From contig WHVY01000005.1 in NCBI GenBank assembly GCA_022266195.1, positions 5,580,001 to 5,644,000 of the forward strand: a stretch of 64,000 nt of DNA, written 5' to 3'. Positions 37,001 through 48,130 of the stretch are shown in pieces; within the stretch, counting starts at the first letter, position 1; the number at the start of each line of letters is the position of its first letter. Source of the stretch: Tetranychus cinnabarinus. Its lineage: Eukaryota > Arthropoda > Arachnida > Trombidiformes > Tetranychidae. The notes under the pieces were generated by a model. That model saw only the letters and a program-made list of their open reading frames with translations, was not told where the DNA came from and did not search any database. Both the position numbers and the translations under genes were made by a program.

Positions 37001-40000
37001 TTCATCAAGATAATAACAATGAAATTTAATGCGAATCAAAATGAAATGTTGACAAAATTTGCAATGAATACATTTGTTTAGACGAAAAGGTATAAAATAT
37101 CTTTATGCTAAAAGGCTCAATTTGATCTGATAAAATTTGTTTCACTTGCCAAATTTTCAGTCGAAAGATTCAGTTTTTTCCTTTACTGATTCAACTTTTT
37201 ATTCAATTTTTTCTCTCTCCAAATCCCTGCTCTATCTGGACAATTTGCATGTTTTATGTTTCAATATATTTCATTCATTTGCAACACAAGTTACGAGGTC
37301 AGAATTTCCCTCTTGTTGTTTTGATAGATTTTTACGAATGATTCCAGTGTTTTCTTGCAAGCTATTTGAACATTTCTTTCAACTTGAATCAAAAGCTGAT
37401 GAATTGAAATCATGATCATCAAAAAGATGCCTAAAACTTCGATTCTGTTGATTAATAGTACAAATGAAGGTAGGTAGAAATGAAGAGAATAGTTAGCTTT
37501 TTGTTTAGCAAACACTTTACGTTCATTGTGAAACTTTTAACTAATGCCATGAATGAATAACACAAAACACTTAGTTTAGTTAAAGTTGGCTTAATAAGAA
37601 CGGCAAGATTAGTCAATTGTACATTTTGCATTACAGTCGATCTAAGCTTCTCAGTTTGCCTAAAGAGTCAAACTTGATAACTTTTGATTTTGGTCGAATG
37701 TTGAATGCACAGGAAAACTTTTTGGTCAACATCTCAACATATTATTAAACAAACGAACTCCAATTACATCAATCATTAAACTTCGTTTTAAATTAGCAAA
37801 GATTGGTTGTTAATTTAAGCCATTTCGTGTTGCAAATGCTTTGCAAATGAAAATGAAAGATTTTGGACACTTCTTGTTCATTTAGATGCATTATTTTTGC
37901 AATGATTTTAGTGCAATGTACGGACTATGACTGCTATTGATCAATGGAAATGTCTTTTGAAATGATTTTGATCGACTTACCGGCTGGAATGACAAAGTAA
38001 AGGCAAGGTTCAGTTTGTTTACCGACCCGGTTGGAAGCGCTACAGTAAAGGACTCCATAATCAATTGGACGCTTTGGTGTATAAGTTGCTATGCTTTTCA
38101 GTCCATCAACAGTGTACTTAATCTCCTCATCGCCTTCACTTTTGTTGGAAGCAACAACACTATTGTATAGATTGAGGTTGGCATCGGTGTAAACATGGGA
38201 AAGCGTAGAGTTGAAGGTCCATTGGAAAGTAACTTCACTTGGATCAGCATCGACCTCACAGACTATCACAGCCATTTCATGTTTGGCCACACCATAATGA
38301 ATTCGCTGCCCTGATTTGCATACAGGAATATCTGGAATGAAATGGAACAAATTAATTAAAAAGAAAGTTCGATCGCAATGATAAACTTTTCATTCAATCT
38401 CAACTTGTTCAATTTGGATCAATTGTAATTAACAGATTGAATTCATGTTAAATACATGTTATGCTGATTTTGTTTGGGACAAGCATAAAGTGACTGATTT
38501 AATAGTTGATTTGGCTTATTCAAGTGGAATCCAGATTCTTATTTCAATCTCTGCCTCTCTCTTCTTCTGATTTTTCCAGGTAATTTTATTCAACTTGGTA
38601 ATTGGAAAAGGACGAAAATAAATTTTGACCAATCGATGAAAGAAAAGGTGAAGACGAATGATGAAAGTGAATTGAATTGAATTTTAAATCACTCAACTGA
38701 TTTAACAATAGATTGAACCAAATCAGAGTTAGTGTTAAATTAGTTTAATGGTTATTGAAGCAAACATTAAACATGAATTAGTCAACATTCAATTGTAAAA
38801 CAAAGTGAACCGATTGATAAATTTCAAGTCAAAAGTTGAACTTACATTTAACATCCAAATGGACAGTATCGCTCGATCCTTTGCCAATATCATTGGAAGC
38901 CCAACACTGATATTTACCGGAATGAACTTTACCAACATTACGAATAAGAAGTGAACTATTATTGACAGAGATTCGTTGTTTGTTATCACTTTCAAGCTTC
39001 TTTTCATTATAAAACCAGCCAATATCGTTGACAGGCGGACTGGACTAAGAGTCGAGAGAAGATTTGTTCACATAAAAAGATTATTACAATTGAAATTTCT
39101 CTACATATTCATGATTTCATTGATGGAAAAGAGAATCAAGTTTGGTTAAAGCTTTATTACCTGAATATTGCATTCAAAGTAAACATCACTTCCTTCCATG
39201 ATATCCTTATTCTGGATGCTTGAGCCCAAGGCAAGAGATAGAATGGGTACAACTAAATGCAAAGTGCGGTGGTAAAGCAAAGAGAATGAAGTTGAAGAAA
39301 ATAATGTAAAATTGATTAAAATCCAGATTATTCTCATTCTATTCACAAAAGATCAAAGTCAGAAACATGAATGTTCTGCCAAAGATTCAGTCTGAAAGTG
39401 GAAATTGCATTATTTTCGATAAAGTTTTACCGCAAATTTGCCTTGTTGCAAGTCGAGTTGATCACTTGACGAGTCGATTGATCGATGGAAACTTTAAACC
39501 TTTCAGAACTGTTTATGTTGAAAAGCAAATTGCATTGAAAATGAACTTACAATTAACTTTGAGAATTAGAGATTCTTCGATAAAATAATCTGGAAATTTA
39601 TCATTTACAGCTGAACAGGTCAACTTTTTTCCGTTATCGTCTACTGAAGGCACGAAGGTTAGATAGGCTGTAGTTACTGAACCATCTTCTGAGGTTGATT
39701 CACCCAAACCAGTTAATAGTTGACCATCTTTGAACCAATTAATCTTAGCAGAAGGACGGGAACCAATTGATTGGCAAATCAGTTCATATTGAGTTCCAGT
39801 AAGCATAACTGAAGGTGCATTGATTAACTTTATTTCACGAGGTTTGACTGCAAGAAAAGATTCAAAGGAAAACAAAATTTTCATCAAAAATTCTCCCTTC
39901 TTCAGAAACTTTTATAACCAAAAAGATTGCTTTTCACAAATGAATATCAAATGTATTGAAACACTTTCTGAATAAACCTAATTAAAATCGAAATCAAAAA

Positions 40001-43000
40001 GGAAAACGTTTTTTCCACAAACTTGATAAACTATTAATAGCAAAGTGAAGATTAATAATAGTCGTCATTTTACACCTGAACAGGAATGGTTAAACAATGA
40101 GAAAATGAATCTTTGAAAGAACTTTTTTTTGTGCTCGAAAAAAAAGCAAAACTCAATTTCTTATTTGTCAACATTCATTTCAGTTTTTCTTCATTTTCCA
40201 TGAATTTATTATCACTCGACATAATCAAGTTACGTCGTTGTGTGGGTTAATAAAGGTAATCAAAAAAGGTTACCATTATTATTATCGATTAGATGATAAT
40301 AATATTATTATCAATATAAGTGTAAACATCATGCAATTATTTTTCTCTTTCATGATGCTATTAACAGAACTTTTTTGCTTCTCTTGGAAGAAGAAGAAGA
40401 AAAAACTTTTGTTCCATTTCATTGAACTATTATCAATGTTTCCATATTGAACCAATTGAAACATTTAAGGAATCGAGATTTTTGTATTTCGAAGGAAAAG
40501 TTGTTTTTTTCATTAAAGATAACAACACAAAAGAGCATTCAAAGGATGATATTAATGGCAATAATAAGTTAAATTAGAAGGAAAAAGAAGGGCGAACGAG
40601 TTTCAAATGGAAAAAGATTGAAACCAATTTAGCCTTTTATGAATAAGAATATTCCAAGTTATTTGAAAGTATTGAAGAAAGAAAGAGAAAAGAAAATTTC
40701 AATTGAAATTCTCATGTAGGGGAACATGCAATCATGCTTGTAAAAAGATATTTTTGTTTATCTATTTTCATCATTTTCTTAATGTTATTTTGCCAAAGTT
40801 ACTTGACTTTGGTATCAATCAAGAGTTGCCAACGAAAAATGCCGTTAATCGAAAATTCTGGTTCATTCTGCTGATGAATTTTGCACATTTTTTCGATCTT
40901 CTCTCTTTGATTCGAAAAAAGTGATTAAATTTTGGCGAAACTTTGCTTGGATTTTGTTCATTTTTTCGATTTTCTTCAACTTTTGCCTTTTCTGCTTCTT
41001 TCCAATTTCTTCGTAGCTTTCCAGTTCTCATAATGATTCTTGTCTTGATGAAATGATCAGTTCGCTTTATCATATGATTTCAAGATGCAATTAAGATTCC
41101 TTGAGATGAGATTTTGTTCAGTTGAATGGGTTCAAGATGATGTGAAATTAGATTCTTGACTTGTCTCTCTCTCTCTCAACTGTGTAAATAGCGAAAAACT
41201 TGTGATAACTGAAAATGAATTTGATACAAAATGATATTTTTCTTGGTCCATTTTTATACCATTTATTGGTCAGTCAAGATGTATTTACTTTACTCATCAA
41301 CGCATCCATCAAAGCCAAACCAGTCCATCATTAGTTTTACAGTTTGTTATTTGATTAACATTTGCCGAACAAGACAGACAAATTGTTTACGCTTTCATCA
41401 TCTTTCGACCATTATTCAGTTGCTTTTCAATCGGCAAGTAATCAACTTAAACTTCTAATGAATCAAGAGTAATGAGCAACTTTCCCATGAAAAGTAATTG
41501 CATTTTGATCAACACTTTTCCAATATTGAAATAAAGGTTGAACAGAAGAAGGGAAAAGTTGAAACATTTCAAGAGATGAACTTTTATTAGCTTGTTTCAA
41601 ACCTCATGATTTGCACTGTTGAACTTTATTGTCTCAATGAAATGACATATTTTTTGCTCTTCTATTAATATTCATTCGTTCAACATGATGAGTTATAAAA
41701 AATGTAATGTCAAGTGGCTAATTTGTTGTCTTCAATTTGTTTCAATGTCATGGAAAATTGTTAAACATTGGATCGAAAAAAATGATTCAAAGTGCTTTCA
41801 AGTGTGTTAATGATGAGTTATCATGAACAAAGTAGACAGTTAATCAATGAACAACTGCAACTCACATCATTTAACGAACGAATTTTCGCATCAATTGACT
41901 GTCGAAATGGTCATCAAAGAAGAAACAATTTTAATTATTTCAAAGTTATTAGCAAATGTTTCATTGGAAGAAAGTTCAAGTGAAACTCTAAGAGATTCAC
42001 TGAGAATAAAAAATGGATTTCAAAAGAGTTTTGCATAAAAGTTGAATGATCGAAGTTGAAGTCGAAGCTCAACTGTCAAAGAAAAGCATTGAAATCACTT
42101 CTATTTATAGCCAACCTTGAGTGAACAGAAAATGAAAAGATGAATCGAGTGAAATGGTAAATTATTTTTGATACCAAACTTGGAACTTGAGAGTTTCGAC
42201 TACAGAATAAACATTGCGAGTTTAATCATAATTTATAATTATTTGCATTCATTTTTTGCTTTTTTGCAAATGAATATTTGTCTTGAACAAAGTGTTTTGA
42301 ATGAACAAATGCAACTTTATTGATTCATCAAATGCATTTAAATGTCGAGCAATAAATTAAACTCAATTTTATGGTAAACTTTCTGCTCAAGATCTCGACA
42401 AAATTAGTTTGAATGAAACTTGTGTAATTATCTTGGAAGGAAAATACTGCAATAGAGGAAAAAAAATCAACATTCAAAGAAAATCTATTGAGATTTATTC
42501 GATTTTTTAGCAATTCTGTTATTAATGAATCTCTCGTCAAGTGGTAATGTTACATGGGAACATTGAAGATGATTGAAGCAAATGGTTGTGTTGAGTACAT
42601 GTAAATCATCTTCAAAGTGTTGTACAATGTTATGATAATGATAATGCTGATGACCAGAAGTGGCCCAATATTGGAGTGTAAAAAGTGATATTTGGTCTTC
42701 TTTTTCCTTTTACTCGATTCTTGCAACAAGAATGGGTCAATCAATTTGAATTGGTTCATCATTAGTTGGTAATTTTGTCTAAATCTTTACTTAAGTGTGT
42801 GTGTTTCACTTATAAATGATGATGATGATGACCATGATTTGGTCTCATGTTTTCAATCCTCTGATTCCATGTTTTCAGCTCACAATTTAATGGTCAAAAT
42901 TGTTTTCCAAGCAAAAAAAGGATCATTAACAAGTTACCTTTCGATAAAAGTAAAGAGGAAAACAACTGTTACAATTAACTCTCTTCGATGAAACCCTTTT

Positions 43001-46000
43001 CCCAGTCAACCTTTGACAATATTTTGTCCCTTTTCATTTCACCTCTTTGACTCTAAATTACAAGCTCACCGGGATATCACTGATGAATGGTTGAAAAATA
43101 GAGTTTCATTTATTTCTCTTCTTTTTTTCGAGTTCACCTTTTCACCCATCACGTATTGTACGTTAGCAAGGGCAACTCGAGTTACAAGTAATTTCAAAAG
43201 TAAATTCATGAAGGTAAATGAAATTACCTAATATAGTGAAAAGGGGAAAAGAAAGAAAAGTTTTCAGAACAAGTTTCCTTGGTGATTTGCTGATTATCTC
43301 GAGTCTCTCAACTAATCATGAGTTTGGCTTTTTTTAAGCGTTTACTTTTTGTGTTAACGAAAAGGATCAAAGAATGGAAACGTTCATCACTAATTAAGTC
43401 ACTCGATTGACCTGAGGTCATGGAATTAAAGTTTTATTCCAGAGACGAGGGAGTGAGGAATGGACACAAATGGATGGACAGGGAAGAAAAAGGAATAAGG
43501 TTTTTTTTTCCTTTTCTTTGTTGCTCTCTTTTTGCAAGCCTCTCGAGAGTTCAATTGTTACATGAGCGTAAAAGCAGGGAAATGAAGGTGAAAAGTGTGA
43601 GAATGAAAATGGATTGAGAACAAGTTGAAACTTTGGTTAAATTGTGAACTGAACATGAAGCGATTCTTGAATGATGATGACTGTTATCTTTGAGCGCATG
43701 TTATCAGTTTCTTTACTTGGGTTTACCCAATAAGGTCACCTTAATAGACTTGCATTTGTGGTCTTCAACTATTTATAACAAGTCATCAAAGAGGGTCAAC
43801 TTTTGGGTCTTTTACTTTTTCCTTTTTTTCTCTCTTTACCTTTTCTGTCATTTTCAAGTATTTTTTTCACTCTGTCCTGGCATCGATTAACCTCAACGAC
43901 AATGACGAAAAATGATCATGAGACCGATGGGAATTCTGATCTTGTAATGAAACATTCGATGAGAAAAGAAGAGAACGAAAGAGGAAAGAAGGAAAATTAG
44001 GATTAACCATTTGTGACATGAAGACTTGATTATGAGCATGGGATTCTGGGAAAAGGTGGACAAAACAGAGTTGCTCAAAATGTTGATCAGAGTTTTTCAT
44101 CAACTTTCCTCTCTGCAGTACAACAATATGTTTTGTGTGCTAATTTGATTAAGAAATGTTTTTGTTCAAATTATGCTCAAGTTTTACTCAAAGGTTCATC
44201 ATGAATCAGATCGTTAAGAGTGCATAAAATTAGTGACTTGATGAGTTGCATCAACATTAATTAGGCAAGAAAAATTGAGAAAATAATGAATGGAAAAGTT
44301 AACAATAAAAGTTTCAATGATAATCAACTTCGATCTTTCATCAACTTTTCAAATGAAAAGCTAACTTAATTTATCATGAAAAAAGTGATTCAACCTAGAC
44401 TCTCGGAATGGATCCAAAGCAAGTTTCAATAATTGTGCAATTTTCATCCAAACTATCATTTTTTCTTTTGCATTTTGCAAGCTGAAAATTCCTCGAACTG
44501 TTTATTCATGCATTTGAAATGAAAATTTTTACATCAAATGCTGAATGTGTAAATGCAAGGCTAAGTGTGATAAGTCGAATTAGAATGCAACTTGGAATGA
44601 GAAAAATTTCCTTCAATAATGCGAATTACCAAATTTCTGCCAAACTGATTCAATAAATTGATGGAAACCGAAAAGTAAATCAAATTCTTCGGTATATTGA
44701 GGATGACATTTTTTCCTTTTGTTTTTTCCACCGGCCTGTGAAGAAAAGTTGTGATAATATTGAAAAGAAATGAATATTTGCAACAGATTTTCAAACCAAT
44801 CGAACCTTATCCTTTACCATCGAATAAAAGTTTACCGAATCTCCTCTTCCTTATTACCAAATCGAAAATACTTATAAAAAAATCTACAGAAAACTGCAAT
44901 TCCAGGTGAATCATCTTCCAAATCTGTGAATCGAAAGCAAAGTGAAAATCGCTTCTTCGGCTTTAGAATTGAATTCGAAGTAAAACTAATTAACTTCAAC
45001 CATTGACATGAAATTGGCTTTAATAATGAACACAATTTGCATTCGATATTACATTCTTAATGGACCTTCTGATGAAGGAAATGAGCTTTAATTAGCATAA
45101 ACTTTTCATATCTGTGATCAGCCAATCGTTCAAAACCATAATAAACTAATAATCGTAATAATGCAATAATGTTAATCATTAGGTTGGTTTGGGTTGAATA
45201 AGATGAACACAATGCATGGACTCAATTACAATGTTCAAACAATGTTTATCAATTTGTCGAAAACTTTGTTCTCTAACAATTTAAAGCAATTTTGGGTTAA
45301 TCAATAATCTGTTTAATGATTGCAATTAACTAAAAGAGCAATGATTACCGAGAAAATTAATGCTCAACATGAATGTTTTGATGGCCAATTTGGCTCTAAT
45401 CCAAGCATTTAATTGCTTTAAAACGTTCATTTGTTTTCGCCAAGTTCATTGACAATCATCAGTTCATTATGAAATGTGATTTTTTGTGCTCTTTTTCAAA
45501 ATTAAAGTTACATTAAAATTGTATATCACTTGCGGTGCAATCGAAGAAAATGTTGGAAATTAGTTTAATTGGAAATGAAAATGTCATTAATCAACTTTTT
45601 GCGTTCAAAAAGTAATTTATCTTGTTACCTGTGAAACCAAACTTGTTAATATAATAAATGAAATGAAGGTGAAAAAGGTAGAGAGAAGAAGAGAAAAGTC
45701 TAATTACTTTATTTCCAACGTTAATCCATTAGCCTTGATTCATCCATTTTACAAGGTAAATTGAATGTAATTTAGCTGCTCATTCAGTCATTAAACATCA
45801 TTCAATTATTATTACAATACTTATCATTGTATTATTATCAGCATATGAACAGACATCACAATATGTGCGTCTCTTTGTTATTTATTTGTTTACTTTTACT
45901 CGTTTGCTCGGTATTAACGTTCCTCAAATGTAATTAAATAAATCAAATTAATTGAAAATCAATGTAATTAAATGATGTGCATTAATAAAAGCTAGAGTTG

Positions 46001-48130
46001 GGCGAGGAAAAAACGAAAATAAAAAAGCCTAAATAGCGCACTGTAAGGTGACACTAGTTGAGTGAATATTGATTGATGAGCAAAAACTGTCTGAATGTAA
46101 ACACAAGAAGAAAACATTTTATCATCGATAAAGACCTTTAATGGTATTTATGCGAACATTGAAATCGAAGACTTTTTGTGTGAAAAGCAAATGGTAATGA
46201 AATGTTTAAAGCTACTTACGGTTCATGTCGATGGCAACGTTTTGCATAATAAGTGAGGTTATGTTGTTGTTTAAGGCTCTACAAGTGAATATGGACATTA
46301 AATTGTTGCGTTGAACTTGAAATGTAAAAACGTTAATACTGTTTCCTTTATCACTTTGATGATAACTGTCATCAATAAGGTCACTTCCTTTCCACCAAGT
46401 CACTCGAGCAGGCGGGTTTCCTGAATGAATCAAAGACAAAAAGAAAAGTTAGAAAAATCGATTTTTCACATCCAACAGATGGAAAAAGATTTTACTTCGG
46501 AACTCACCTCGATCGGATTGACAGGTCAAGTTGACCCAGGAGTCTTCATTGAATGGACCAGCGACATCTTTAATGATGTTCTTGTCATCATCATAGATAA
46601 TCACTTTTGTAATAGGCACTAAAACGAACCAAGTAAACGTCAAAAGAAGCAAAATGAGAAAGTTTTCGATCAATTTTTCGGTCTAACATTTATCTAAATC
46701 GTTCGAAACGAAGCGCTGTTCATGTCAAATTGCTGACTATAATGGAAGATCATTTGTTCGAGTCGATGAATCTGAGGCTGTTTTTTCTTCGGTAAAGTTG
46801 ATTGCAAGTTTGAATTTGCTTGGATCGATCTTTGATTTTTTGTCTTTTCTTTAATTATTCATTTGCACTTAGGCTTTGAGTATATAATTAGATTATTATT
46901 AAAACAAGAAATTTCTGAAAATCTTATTTGATTGTGAAATGGAATTGTATGATTAACAAAGAATCTCGAAATTGTGTTATCAAAACTAATTACTTTAATT
47001 TAATTTGGCTTTTGTGTGTGCATTTCCATCTGTAATTATGAATATGTTCAAAGAAATGATAACATGATTCCCTGTCTGTAATATTTATTATTTATTTTCC
47101 AATGAAAATGGAGTCACTTTTTTTCTTCGTCTGCAACTTGATAGTTAACCTAATTAGTGAAGCAATTAACATGATAATCAAAGTGTGCAAAAATGAAATG
47201 CTAAACTTAAACATGAATAATAACTTTATTTATCCGATTAACATGCGTCTCTTTCATTATTCATTACACTATTAATACAATCTTAGCATCCATTGTACAG
47301 CCATAAGTTAATCATATTTTCATGTTATCATTCAAGATTACCTAACCTAAAGCAACAAAGAAACGGTTTCAAAGATTTGACAGTTTCAGTATTTCCATGA
47401 AAAAGATGGATTATTTCAAATCTCTACCCGAACTGCAAAAGGTTAAATCCAAATTTTGATCTTTTCACTTCCAAAAAAGAATCAAAATGCTGTTCGAAAA
47501 TTTTCGAAATCACATCCATTTATCTCGAAAAATTTAATTTCCTACTCAAAATTAGCCAAAATTTCAACAACGTTAAAGTTCGATATTACAATATCCACGA
47601 ACGAACAAATTATGAAAGTTTAGAAGGTTTATTTTTCCGTTTGAAAGTAACAAAGAAAAAGGTCGATCTTGATATCCTCTTGAAAGATGTCAATCGATGC
47701 ACTTACCAATAACATTGAGAAAGATATTTTGATTAATGGTTCGTCCGCGTTTAAAGTCAACTCGACAACGATATTCCCCAGTATCTTGTTCAGTAATTGG
47801 TTCAAGGCGAAGATATGAAAGAGGTTGTGTTAAATTGAAAAAGGCTCGACTCCGGAGGTGTTCACTGGCGAAGTGTTTCATTGTCTCTGGTTTACCCGAA
47901 CGAGCATCCAAAGTATAAATGGGATTCTTGTTGTCTCCATGATACCAAAGAACGGCAACCAGAGAACTATCACTATTAGGCTTTGTCACGTTACACGGAA
48001 GAATCGCTCGTCCACCAATTAGAACAATATATCCTTCTAAATCTAAACCATAAAATCGAAGCAAAAGCAAAACGAAAAAAATTAGTTCGAAAACCCAAAA
48101 AACCCAAAGACCTCTAAACAGCAAAACCAT
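19035..48130 (-). CDS. side: Sidestep-family Ig/FN3 transmembrane receptor
   Basis: Sidestep proteins are arthropod cell-surface ligands for Beat receptors in motor-axon guidance. Eleven exons: 48042-47707, 46618-46508, 46420-46220, 39847-39551, 39252-39161, 39044-38846, 38331-37981, 22762-22457, 21603-21475, 19727-19685 and 19437-19035. Phases agree throughout, mostly phase 1. The order is five Ig domains, one FN3, one membrane helix and a tail, as in Drosophila Side. Ig1 has AILPCNV, VLWYHGDNKNPIYTLDAR and GEYRCRVDF; Ig2 RVTWWKGSDLIDDSYH; Ig4 the family-typical IMEGSDVYFEC; Ig5 AVIVCEVDADP. FN3 starts PPDSPENCTL. The helix is VLLLMGTVTTLIIVAIIVIL. The tail keeps a GPDLI motif, is His/Gln-rich and ends HLTTTGF. 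Starting at the in-frame ATG at 48130 gives a hydrophobic leader and 851 residues. However, that leader reads through a good acceptor at 48043, so the true signal exon may lie upstream. Which Side paralogue this is cannot be told. Confidence 0.88.
26365..26640. repeat. Dispersed repeat, left flank of mariner insertion
   Basis: Contains the shared blocks ATAACTCGCGAATGGTTGAA, CTGCAGATTGAAGAACC and ATTTGACCTCTAAATG. Related blocks recur at 51405-51615, 54130-54210 and 57875-58025. The 26365-26425 part carries an inverted version of the last blocks (GTTATTCAAGGTTA, ATTTAGAGGCCATTCAA). This suggests the host repeat was itself palindromic. No coding potential seen. Confidence 0.55.
26655..26684 (+). 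repeat. Left terminal inverted repeat of mariner element
   Basis: 30 bp starting CCGGTAGTGG and ending GAACAATT. Identical to the reverse complement of 27886-27915. Preceded by TA. Confidence 0.95.
26796..27845 (+). CDS. Mariner-like transposase, 349 residues
   Basis: This DDE/D transposase cuts and pastes the surrounding element into TA sites. The N-terminal half is a paired helix-turn-helix DNA-binding region: the first helix-turn-helix starts at FSANDIGRIKSFLELGYS, and the second is around TYADMAKHFDTTIDVIRY. The catalytic domain has the first Asp in FITSDEAWFY, the second in FHQDSAPSH and the third in SPDAAPCDFF. There are 37 residues between the second and third Asp, so this is a DD37D enzyme, the spacing described for the maT group of mariners; mariner proper has 34. 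The GVMVWIGMSARG strand is typical of the family. The ATG follows 111 bp of leader after the left repeat and the stop lies 40 bp before the right repeat. No stop or frameshift is visible, so it may be active. Confidence 0.93.
   Translation: MPAQKFSANDIGRIKSFLELGYSFSVIQSIFKKEGIVISKAHLSNIKNNRSSSSSNYYVKVGCESFGTLTKQQLATLKRMMKKSNPPTYADMAKHFDTTIDVIRYAVREKIDLKKVKKPKNHRLTAANVEKRRRRSWPLYTKLKCNQWEKFITSDEAWFYIDDTNKTRPIQWIERDQTRRDCSPLTENRHKKGVMVWIGMSARGLTEPIFVEPGAKINAQYYISAILTPFINDLAPKLFPENDYIFHQDSAPSHTAKVTLDFLNSKNIQFIPPSEHTPTSPDAAPCDFFLWGYLKSQVAKRKATTITGLKKIIRDEVKKVPLAMIQSAMKSWPKRLREIYYAKGHNIEN
27886..27915 (-). repeat. Right terminal inverted repeat of mariner element
   Basis: Reverse complement of 26655-26684 with no mismatch over 30 bp; followed by TA at 27916-27917. 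Confidence 0.95.
28055..28150 (-). repeat. Dispersed repeat, right flank of mariner insertion
   Basis: Read on the minus strand, this stretch (CTGGACGTTT, GCCATAACTCACGAGCGGTT, CAGATCTCA) is a diverged inverted match to 26470-26545 on the other side of the mariner element (CTGGGCGTTT, CCATAACTCGCGAATGGTT, CAGATCTCA). It may be the other arm of the older repeat into which mariner inserted. Confidence 0.5.
28573..28593. repeat. AAG trinucleotide repeat
   Basis: Run of about seven AAG units inside the long receptor intron. Shorter GAA-rich stretches occur near 23500, 62580 and 62940. Confidence 0.8.
30667..31500. repeat. Long inverted repeat (foldback/MITE-like)
   Basis: The left arm 30667-31014 (348 bp) and the right arm 31151-31500 (350 bp) are reverse complements at roughly 85-90% by eye, around a 136-bp spacer. 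The outer ends are TATTAGGTAACCAGGAAAG on the left and, read inward on the minus strand, TATTAGGTAAACAGGAAAG on the right. Similarity stops abruptly outside them. The outermost TA could be a target duplication, with true ends TTAGG. Internal matched blocks include CTCTTTGATTTGCACCAAAT and CAGAATCAAGAAAAATTAAC. No transposase is encoded. It lies in the receptor intron, so the pre-mRNA could fold into a long hairpin. Confidence 0.85.
33683..33792 (-). other. tRNA-like segment with A and B boxes
   Basis: On the minus strand, GATCGCCAGTAGGCTAAGCA resembles the D-arm/A box of Leu/Ser-type tRNAs. About 80 bases downstream, ATGAGTTCGAATCTCAT forms a perfect 5-bp T arm (33702-33686) around a TTCGAAT loop, which fits a B box. 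A T-rich run follows. I cannot pair an acceptor stem or a normal anticodon arm, so this looks like a tRNA relic or the head of a tRNA-derived SINE, not a working tRNA. Confidence 0.35.
39848..46219 (-). other. 6.4 kb receptor intron (Ig2 to Ig3)
   Basis: Intron between exons 46420-46220 and 39847-39551. AT-rich, with short microsatellite-like runs (GAT units near 42820). I see no additional exon, RNA gene or transposon in it. Confidence 0.75.

Larger units (their letters stand above)
22763..37980 (-). other. 15.2 kb receptor intron (Ig5 to FN3)
   Basis: Bounded by the donor after GTCATTCCAGCCG at 37981 and the acceptor before GTCCACCCGATT at 22762. It contains the mariner element, its older host repeat, the long inverted repeat and the tRNA-like segment described separately. 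Otherwise it is AT-rich DNA with GAA-type runs and no further coding exon I can support. Confidence 0.8.
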
